Shown here in pieces: positions 55,699 through 64,000 of a DNA stretch of 64,000 bases. Numbering within the stretch: position 1 is the first letter of the stretch; each line of letters starts with the position of its first letter. The notes under the pieces are model-generated. The model searched no databases and was not told where the DNA came from. It was given only the letters and a program-made list of their open reading frames with translations. The translations under genes and the position numbers were made by a program. The DNA comes from Meghimatium bilineatum (Eukaryota > Mollusca > Gastropoda > Stylommatophora > Philomycidae): NCBI GenBank assembly GCA_034231615.1, contig CM067322.1, forward strand, positions 60,066,245 to 60,130,244, read 5' to 3'.

Positions 55699-58354
55699 AA
55701 CAATCCTTGGACACCGCAGCATTCTTGGTAGGCTGTAACAATCTTTGAATCCTGCTGTATTTCTGATAGGTCGTATCGATGCTTGGATACAGTTGAATTA
55801 GATTGCCTCACTTCGAGGACTAAATATGCACCCATAAATCTTCCTATCAGAACCATGACTCTGACCCAAACATAACCCTGACACAATACAAAACAAAACA
55901 AGAAAATAAAATAAATACAAAACATACCAAAAACAAAACAAAATCAAAATAGAAAGAAAACACAACATACAAAACATAAATCAAAACACACAAAAATCAA
56001 ACATAACAAAATAAATGAAAACAAATACACAACACAACAGAAAAAAACATAACAATACAAAAACTAAACAAACACAACAAAGAAAAACAGAACAAAATAA
56101 ACGAAAAATCAACACAAAAAAACAAAAGTAAAATGAAAACAAACCATACCAAAAACAAAATAAAAACAAGCATTCTTGTAGACATTTTTGTATTTGACCA
56201 GGAGTTTAAGAAGAGGATCTATCTAGCTATCTATCCATCCATTTATCTGTTTTTGTTTCGCTTTGTTCTGTTGTTTTGTATAGTTTTTGCTTTTTTTAAT
56301 GTTCTATTTTGTTTGTTTAATTTAATGTGTTTTTGTTATGGTTTTTTTGTGTATGTGTTTTGTTTTTATGTTTTCTCCTTTTTTCTTTGTTTTTCCAAAT
56401 ATTTTTTTTTCTGGTTTGATTGTTTAAATATGTTTGTTCTGTTTTGGGTTTATGTTGTTTTGTTGTGTTTTCTTTTCTTTTTGTTATGCTATGTTATGTT
56501 TTGATTTTTTATTTGTTCTTTTCTATTTTGTTGTTCTTGTGTGTTGTTTCGTTTTATTTATGGTATTGTTTTGTTTTGTTATTTTATATCTTTATTGTTT
56601 TTTTAATTTAATTTTGTTTGTTATTTTATGTTATGTTTTTTTATTATTATTGTTTAGTTTTTGCATCATTATATTTTTGTTGGTTTTATGTTTTGTGTGT
56701 TTTGCTGTGTTATTTTTATTTCTTTTCGTTTTTAGTTTGATTGTCGTGTATTTATTTTTTTTGCTGTTTTGTTCTTTTTTGGTTTGTTTTTTTTAAATTT
56801 TTATTGAGTTATGTTGTGTTTTTCTTTTCTTTAATGTTGTGTGTTTTTTTTCTTTGATGTTCGTTTTTTTGTATTTTTTTGAATTGTTTTTTTTTTATGT
56901 AATTTTTGTAGTTATTTTAAGTTAATTTTTTTTTTAATTTGTTGTTTTGTTTTCTTTATTATTGTTTTGTTTTTGTAGTATAATATTTTGTTTTCTTTTG
57001 CTGTGTTTTGGTTTTCTTCATTTGCTTTTTTATGTTTTGTTCTCTTGTTTATTTGTTGCGTTATGTATTGTTTTCTCAGAATTTGTTTGTTTTTTCTGCT
57101 TTGTTTTTTTTAAATGTCTGTTCTGATTTGGGTTTCTGTTTTATTTTTGTTGCGTTATGTTTTGTTGTGTTTTTGTTTTGCTAAATTGTGTTTTGTTGTT
57201 TTCTTTGTTGTTTGTTTTTATGTTTTGTTGTTCTTTCGTTTTATTTTGGGTATTTTGTTATTTTATATCTTTATTGTTTTTTTAATTTAATTTTGTTTGT
57301 TATTTTATGTTATGTTTTTTTATTATTATTGTTTAGTTTTTGCATCATTATATTTTTGTTGGTTTTATGTTTTGTGTGTTTTGCTGTGTTATTTTTATTT
57401 CTTTTCGTTTTTAGTTTGATTGTCGTGTATTTATTTTTTTTGCTGTTTTGTTCTTTTTTGGTTTGTTTTTTTAAAATTTTTATTGAGTTATGTTGTGTTT
57501 TTCTTTTCTTTAATGTTGTGTGTTTTTTTTCTTTGATGTTCGTTTTTTTGTATTTTTTTGAATTGTTTTTTTTTTATGTAATTTTTGTAGTTATTTTAAG
57601 TTAATTTTTTTTTTAATTTGTTGTTTTGTTTTCTTTATTATTGTTTTGTTTTTGTAGTATAATATTTTGTTTTCTTTTGCTGTGTTTTGGTTTTCTTCAT
57701 TTGCTTTTTTATGTTTTGTTCTCTTGTTTATTTGTTGCGTTATGTATTGTTTTCTCAGAATTTGTTTGTTTTTTCTGCTTTGTTTTTTTTAAATGTCTGT
57801 TCTGATTTGGGTTTCTGTTTTATTTTTGTTGCGTTATGTTTTGTTGTGTTTTTGTTTTGCTAAATTGTGTTTTGTTGTTTTCTTTGTTGTTTGTTTTTAT
57901 GTTTTGTTGTTCTTTCGTTTTATTTTGGGTATTTTGTTATTTTATATCTTTATTGTATTTTTGTTTTAATTATTTTTGTTATTTTATGTTTTGTTTCTGT
58001 ATTATATTTTGTTATGTTGTGTTTTTTTGTATTGCTGTTTTGTTTTCATTTTTTTCTGTTTTGTTTGTTTTTAAACTCTTGTATTTTTGATGTGCTATGT
58101 TTGTTAATATTTTTTGTTTCTCTGCTATATTTTGTTTTGTTTTTGTTGCATTATGTGTTGTTTTATTTTATTTTTGTTTTGCTGTTCTGTTTTGTTGATT
58201 TTTTCTTTGTTTTCTGTTTTGTTCTTTTGTGTTGTTTCGTTTTGTTTTTGATATTTTTTTGTATTTTTATATATTTTTTATTGTTTTTTTTAAATTTAAT
58301 TTGTATTATTTTATGCTTTCTTCATTATTGTTATGTTGTTGTTTGTTTTTGTTT
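55699..58354. repeat. macrosatellite unit 16, type II core, 2,656 bp
   Basis: Same 679-base internal expansion as unit 14 (CTTTATTG blocks at 56590, 57269 and 57948). Confidence 0.9.
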
Positions 58355-60305
58355 AACAATCCTTGGACACCGCAGCATTCCTGGTAGGCTGTAACAATCT
58401 TTGAATCCTGCTGTATTTCTGATAGGTCGTATCGATGCTTGGATACAGTTGAATTAGATTGCCTCGCTTCGAGGACTAAATATGCACCCATAAATCTTCC
58501 TATCAGAACCATGACTCTGACACAATACAAAACAAAAAAAACACAAACAAGAAAATAAAATAAATACAAAACATACCATAAACAAAACAAAAAAATAGAA
58601 AGAAAACACAACATACAAAACATAAATCAAAACACACAAAAATCAAACATAACAAAATAAATGAAAACAAATACACAACACAACAGAAAAGAACATCACA
58701 AAACATAACAATACAAAAACAAAACAAACACAACAAAGAAAAACAGAACAAAATAAACGAAAAATCAACACAAAAAATCAAAAGTAAAATGAAAATAAAC
58801 CATACCAAAAACAAAATAAAAACAAGCATTCTTGTAGATATTTTTGTATTTGACCAGGAGTTTAAGAAGAGGATCTATCTAGCTATATATCCATCCATTT
58901 ATCTGTTTTTGTTTCGCTTTGTTCTGTTTTGTATAGTTTTGTGTTGTTTTTTCTTTTTTAATGTTCTATTTTGTTTGTTTAAGTTAATGTGTTTCTGTTT
59001 TTTTTGTGTATGTGTTTTGTTTTTATGTTTTCTCCTTTTTTCTTTGTTTTTCAAAATTTTGTTTGTGTTTTTTCTGGTTTGATTGTTTAAATATGTTTGT
59101 TCTGGGTTTATGTTGTTTTGTTGTGTTTTCTTATCTTTTTGTTATGCTATGTTATGTTTTGATTTTTTCTTTGTTCTTTTCTATTTTGTTGTTCTTGTGT
59201 GTTGTTTCGTTTTATTTATGGTATTCTGTTTTGTTATTTTATATCTGTTTTTTAATTTAATTTTGTTTGTTATTTTATGTTATGTTTTTTTTATTATTAT
59301 TGTTTTGTTTTTGCATCATTATATTTTTGTTGGTTTTATGTTTTGCTGTGTTATTTTTATTTCTTTTCGTTTTTAGTTTGATTGTCGTGTATTTATTTTT
59401 TTGCTGTTTTGTTCTTTTTTGGTTTGTTTTTTTTAAATTTTTATTGAGTTATGTTGTGTTTTTCTTTTCTTTAATGTTGTGTGTTTTTTTTCTTTGATGT
59501 TCGTTTTTTTGTATTTTTTTGAATTGTTTTTTTTAATGTAATTTTTGTAGTTATTTTAAGTTAATTTTTTTTTTAATTTGTTGTTTTGTTTTCTTTATTA
59601 TTGTTTTGTTTTTGTAGTATAATATTTTGTTTTCTTTTGCTGTGTTTTGGTTTTCTTCATTTGCTTTTTTATGTTTTGTTCTCTTGTTTATTTGTTGCGT
59701 TATGTATTGTTTTCTTTGTTTTCTCAGAATTTGTTTGTTTTTTCTGCTTTGTTTTTTTTAAATGTCTGTTCTGATTTGGGTTTCTGTTTTATTTTTGTTG
59801 CGTTATGTTTTGTTGTGTTTTTGTTTTGCTAAATTGTGTTTTGTTGTTTTCTTTGTTTGTTTTTATGTTTTGTTGTTCTTTCGTTTTATTTTGGGTATTT
59901 TGTTATTTTATATCTTTATTGTATTTTTGTTTTAATTATTTTTGTTATTTTATGTTTTGTTTCTGTATTATATTTTGTTATGTTGTGTTTTTTTGTATTG
60001 CTGTTTTGTTTTCATTTTTTTCTGTTTTGTTTGTTTTTAATCTCTTGTATTTTTGATGTGCTATGTTTGTTAATATTTTTGTTTCTCTGCTATATTTTGT
60101 TTTGTTTTTGTTGCATTATGTGTTGTTTTATTTTATTTTTGTTTTGCTGTTCTGTTTTGTTGATTTTTTCTTTGTTTTCTGTTTTGTTCTTTTGTGTTGT
60201 TTCGTTTTGTTTTTGATATTTTTTTGTATTTTTATATATTTTTTAAAATTTAATTTGTATTATTTTATGCTTTCTTCATTATTGTTATGTTGTTTGTTTT
60301 TGTTT
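58355..60305. repeat. macrosatellite unit 17, type II core, 1,951 bp
   Basis: The core has the intact CCTCGCTTCGAGG hairpin. It lacks the ACCCAAACATGACCCTG segment near the end of core 1 that most units carry. Confidence 0.88.
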
Positions 60306-62298
60306 AACAATCCTTCGACACCGCAGCATTCCTGGTAGGCTGTAACAATCTTTGAATCCTGCTGTATTTCTGATAGGTCATATCGATGCTTGGATACAGT
60401 TGAATTAGATTGCCTCGCTTCGAGGACTAAATATGCACCCATAAATCTTCCTATCAGAACCATGACTCTGACACAATACAAAACAAAAAAAACACAAACA
60501 AGAAAATAAAATAAATACAAAACATACCATAAACAAAACAAAAAAATAGAAAGAAAACACAACATACAAAACATAAATCAAAACACACAAAAATCAAACA
60601 TAACAAAATAAATGAAAACAAATACACAACACAACAGAAAAGAACATCACAAAACATAACAATACAAAAACAAAACAAACACAACAAAGAAAAACAGAAC
60701 AAAATAAACGAAAAATCAACACAAAAAATCAAAAGTAAAATGAAAATAAACCATACCAAAAACAAAATAAAAACAAGCATTCTTGTAGATATTTTTGTAT
60801 TTGACCAGGAGTTTAAGATGAGGATCTATCTAGCTATATATCCATCCATTTATCTGTTTTTGTTTCGCTTTGTTCTGTTTTGCATAGTTTTGTGTTGTTT
60901 TTTCTTTTTTAATGTTCTATTTTGTTTGTTTAAGTTAATGTGTTTCTGTTTTTTTTTGTGTATGTGTTTTGTTTTTATGTTTTCTCCTTTTTTCTTTGTT
61001 TTTCAAAATTTTGTTTGTGTTTTTTCTGGTTTGATTGTTTAAATATGTTTGTTCTGGGTTTATGTTGTTTTGTTGTGTTTTCTTATCTTTTTGTTATGCT
61101 ATGTTATGTTTTGATTTTTTCTTTGTTCTTTTCTATTTTGTTGTTCTTGTGTGTTGTTTCGTTTTATTTATGGTATTCTGTTTTGTTATTTTATATCTGT
61201 TTTTTAATTTAATTTTGTTTGTTATTTTATGTTATGTTTTTTTTATTATTATTGTTTTGTTTTTGCATCATTATATTTTTGTTGGTTTTATGTTTTGCTG
61301 TGTTATTTTTATTTCTTTTCGTTTTTAGTTTGATTGTCGTGTATTTATTTTTTTGCTGTTTTGTTCTTTTTTGGTTTGTTTTTTAAAATTTTTTTATTGA
61401 GTTATGTTGTGTTTTTTTTACTTTGATGTTCGTTTTTTTTGTATTTTTTTTTATTTTTGAATTGTTTTTTTTAAATTTAATTTTTGTAGTTATTGTAAGT
61501 TAATTTTTTTTTTAATTTGTTGTTTTGTTTTTGTTATTATTGTTTTGTTTTTGTAGTATAATATTTTGTTTTCTTTTACTGTGTTTTGGTTTTCTTCATT
61601 TGCTTTTTTATGTTTTGTTCTCGTTTATTTGATGTACTATGTTTTGTTCTTTTAGTTTATGTTGTTTTATTTTTGTTGCGTTATGTATTATTTTTGTTTT
61701 CTTGTTTTTTCTCAAATTTTGTTTTTTTCTGCTTTGATTTTTTTTAAATGTTTGTTCTGATTTGGGTTTCTGTTTTATTTTTGTTGTGTTTTTCTTTTGT
61801 TGTTTTCATTTCTTTTTGTTTTCCTATATTGTGTTTTGTTGTTTTCTTTGTTTGTTTTTATGTTTTGTTGTTCTTTTGTGTTGTTTCGTTTTATTTTGGG
61901 TATTTTGTTATTTTATATCTTTATTGTATTTTTGTTTTAATAATTTTTGTTATTTTATGTTTTGTTTTTGTATTATATTTTGTTACGTTGTTTTTTTTAA
62001 TTGCTGTTTTGTTTGTTTTTAATCTCTTGTATTTTTGATGTGCTATGATTGGTAATATTTTTGTTTTTCTGTTATATTTTGTTTCGTTTTTGTTGCATTA
62101 TGTGTTTTATTTTTGCTATGTTCTGTTTTGTTGCTGTTTTCTTTGTTGTTTGTTTTCTGCTTTGTTCTTTTGTGTTGTTATTGATATTTTTTGTACTTTA
62201 TATATTTCTTTGTTTTTTTAATTTAATTTTTATTTAATGTTTTTTTTAATTTTGTTGTTGTGTTTTGTTTTTTCTTTATTATTGTTATTTCTTGTTTT
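60306..62298. repeat. macrosatellite unit 18, type II core, 1,993 bp
   Basis: Shares the short core-1 end with unit 17. Core 1 shows CCTTCGACACCGC and AGGTCATATCGATG point changes. The end of its T/G block switches to type-I-like sequence. Confidence 0.88.
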
Positions 62299-63118
62299 AA
62301 CATTCCTTGGACACTGCTGCATTCCTGGTGGGCTGTAACAATCCTTGGATCCTGCTGTATTCCTGGTAGGCTGTATCGATGCTTGGATACAGTTGAATTA
62401 GATTGTCTCGCTTCGAGGACTAAATATGCACCCATAAATCTTCCTATCAGAACCATGACCCTGACACAATACAAAACAGAACAAACAATAAAACCAAAAA
62501 AACACACAAACAATAAAATAAATACAAAACATACCAAAAACAAAACAGAAAGAAAACACAACATACAAAAATAAAACAAATCAAAACACACAAAAATCAA
62601 ACAACAAAATAAATGAAAACAAATACAAACTACAACAGAAAAAAAACATCACAAAACAAAACAAAAATACAAAAACAAAACAAACACAACACAGTTAAAA
62701 CAAAACAAAAATCAACACAACAAAACAAAGTAAAATGAAAACAAAACTTACATAAAACAAGCATTCTTGAAGACATTTTTGTAATTGACCAGGAGTTTAA
62801 GAAAAGGTTCTATCTAGCTATCTATCGATACATCTGTTTTTGTTTTGCTTTTTTATTTATTTCTGTTGTTTTTGCTTTTTTATATTGTTTTGTTATGTTT
62901 TATTTTATTTGTTTAGTTTAATCTGTGTTTTTGTTATGTTTTTTTTCTAGTTTTTTTTAAATTGTGTTTGTTTTTTCTGCTTTGTTCTTTTGTGTTGTTA
63001 TTGATATTTTTTGTACTTTATATATTTCTTTGTTTTTTTAATTTAATTTTTATTTAATGTTTTTTTTAATTTTGTTGTTGTGTTTTGTTTTTTCTTTATT
63101 ATTGTTATTTCTTGTTTT
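62299..63118. repeat. macrosatellite unit 19, type I core, 820 bp
   Basis: Strongly shortened: core 1, A/C block, diverged core 2 (GAAGACATTTTTGTAATTG, TATCTATCGATACATC) and only about 330 bases of T/G sequence. It is repeated exactly by the next unit. Confidence 0.9.
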
Positions 63119-64000
63119 AACATTCCTTGGACACTGCTGCATTCCTGGTGGGCTGTAACAATCCTTGGATCCTGCTGTATTCCTGGTAGGCTGTATCGAT
63201 GCTTGGATACAGTTGAATTAGATTGTCTCGCTTCGAGGACTAAATATGCACCCATAAATCTTCCTATCAGAACCATGACCCTGACACAATACAAAACAGA
63301 ACAAACAATAAAACCAAAAAAACACACAAACAATAAAATAAATACAAAACATACCAAAAACAAAACAGAAAGAAAACACAACATACAAAAATAAAACAAA
63401 TCAAAACACACAAAAATCAAACAACAAAATAAATGAAAACAAATACAAACTACAACAGAAAAAAAACATCACAAAACAAAACAAAAATACAAAAACAAAA
63501 CAAACACAACACAGTTAAAACAAAACAAAAATCAACACAACAAAACAAAGTAAAATGAAAACAAAACTTACATAAAACAAGCATTCTTGAAGACATTTTT
63601 GTAATTGACCAGGAGTTTAAGAAAAGGTTCTATCTAGCTATCTATCGATACATCTGTTTTTGTTTTGCTTTTTTATTTATTTCTGTTGTTTTTGCTTTTT
63701 TATATTGTTTTGTTATGTTTTATTTTATTTGTTTAGTTTAATCTGTGTTTTTGTTATGTTTTTTTTCTAGTTTTTTTTAAATTGTGTTTGTTTTTTCTGC
63801 TTTGATTTTTTTGATGTTTGTTCTATTTTGGGTTTTTGTTGTTTTGTTTTCTTTTTGTTTTGCTATTTTTATTGTTTTTTTGTTCTTGAGTGTTGTTTCG
63901 TTTTCTTTTTGGTATTTTTTTGTTGCTATTTTATATCTTTATTGTTTTTTAATTTAATTTGTTATGTTATTTTATTTTATTTATTATTGTTTTGTTTTTC
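63119..64000. repeat. macrosatellite unit 20, type I core, runs off the window
   Basis: Identical by eye to unit 19 up to about 63804, then continues into a T/G block with no duplicate in the window (TTTGATTTTTTTGATGTTTG). Confidence 0.88.

Larger units (their letters stand above)
19800..64000. repeat. 44-kb macrosatellite with alternating A/C-rich and T/G-rich strand blocks
   Basis: Twenty copies of a complex core-1 island (CCTTGGACAC... through ...CCTGACACAATAC, about 190 bp) recur. They start at 20953, 24187, 27351, 29471, 32656, 34766, 36803, 38839, 40860, 42887, 44909, 46931, 48953, 50980, 53679, 55699, 58355, 60306, 62299 and 63119. After core 1 the plus strand is almost only A and C (about 300 bases). 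Core 2 follows (GACCAGGAGTTTAAGAAGAG, about 100 bases), and then the plus strand is almost only T and G until the next core 1. Units in the centre are nearly identical. The array continues past the right edge. No coding, rRNA or tRNA signal lies in it. Confidence 0.95.

Noticed and set aside
21439-56504. The recurring frame beginning MKTNHTKNKIKTS and continuing DIFVFDQEFKKRIYLAIYPS over core 2.
   Set aside because: It is repeated only because the satellite unit is. It spans the A/C block, core 2 and the T/G block, with indels and a changing C-terminus, and matches no known protein.
19536-63420. Minus-strand frames across the A/C-rich blocks, and plus-strand Lys/Gln/Asn/Thr-rich peptides such as NKINENKYTTQQ.
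   Set aside because: They are the complement of the same compositional effect. The frames are not maintained as units between copies.
20295-63900. Dozens of long plus-strand reading frames rich in Phe, Leu, Cys, Val and Ile (up to 281 residues at 31850-32695), resembling multi-pass membrane proteins.
   Set aside because: They lie wholly in T/G-rich repeat DNA, where TTT, TGT, GTT and TTG codons dominate and stops are rare. Several frames are open at once, they shift between copies, and no family motif is visible.
19800-64000. A CRISPR-like or integron-like repeat array.
   Set aside because: Units are kilobases long, without short spacers, in a eukaryotic context with introns and LINEs.
19800-64000. 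Telomeric repeats or G-quadruplex tracts in the T/G-rich blocks.
   Set aside because: No TTAGGG-type units are present, and G runs rarely exceed three, as isolated GGG.

Overview
The window is animal genomic DNA. It holds a multi-exon gene with long introns, tRNA-derived SINEs with a target-site duplication, non-LTR (LINE) reverse transcriptase fossils, hAT and mariner DNA-transposon remnants, and CA, TA and ACT microsatellites. Nothing looks bacterial: there are no operons, ribosome binding sites or dense ORFs. The repeat style fits an invertebrate, possibly a mollusc or other lophotrochozoan. That placement is an impression, not a demonstrated assignment.

Region 1 (1 to about 14,200) is the 3' half of one plus-strand protein-coding gene and its repeat-filled introns. 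Four exons (692-788, 3711-3787, 10887-11032, 13811-13931) join in phase. They encode the last 146 residues of a classical short-chain dehydrogenase most like 15-hydroxyprostaglandin dehydrogenase: the catalytic NISS serine, the YxxxK pair, the substrate-loop region and the C-terminus. The N-terminal NAD-binding exons must lie left of the window. The upstream intron and the three internal introns contain a decayed mariner transposase, a 655-bp element with terminal inverted repeats, a foldback element, a SINE with a perfect 10-bp target duplication, a 1,211-bp internally deleted hAT transposon with a perfect 8-bp target duplication, a LINE RT fragment, and two LINE 3' ends joined to a GTGTTTTTGTTCTTGTG-type minisatellite.

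Region 2 (about 14,200 to 19,790) has no recognisable gene. It carries microsatellites, two minisatellites, copies of the dispersed repeats seen in region 1, a stem-loop, and two jockey-like LINE RT pseudogenes. One RT pseudogene is split by a 316-bp hAT-type miniature element flanked by a near-perfect 8-bp duplication.

Region 3 (about 19,800 to the right edge, 64,000) is the dominant feature: a 44-kb macrosatellite that starts abruptly against the second LINE fragment and runs off the window. Twenty copies of a complex core island mark the units, most about 2.0 kb, with variants of about 2.1, 2.7, 3.2 and 0.82 kb. Each unit has four parts: a core-1 island of about 190 bp; an A/C-rich block of about 300 bp; a core-2 island of about 100 bp; and a T/G-rich block of 1.3 to 2.6 kb. 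One strand therefore switches from amino (A, C) to keto (T, G) composition at core 2 and back at core 1. The units at about 40-50 kb look nearly identical, while those at both ends are diverged. The long Phe/Leu/Cys/Val-rich reading frames across this region are compositional artefacts of T/G-rich DNA, and I do not annotate them as genes. The array is the best candidate for an undescribed element in this window. Its function, if any, cannot be read from the sequence.
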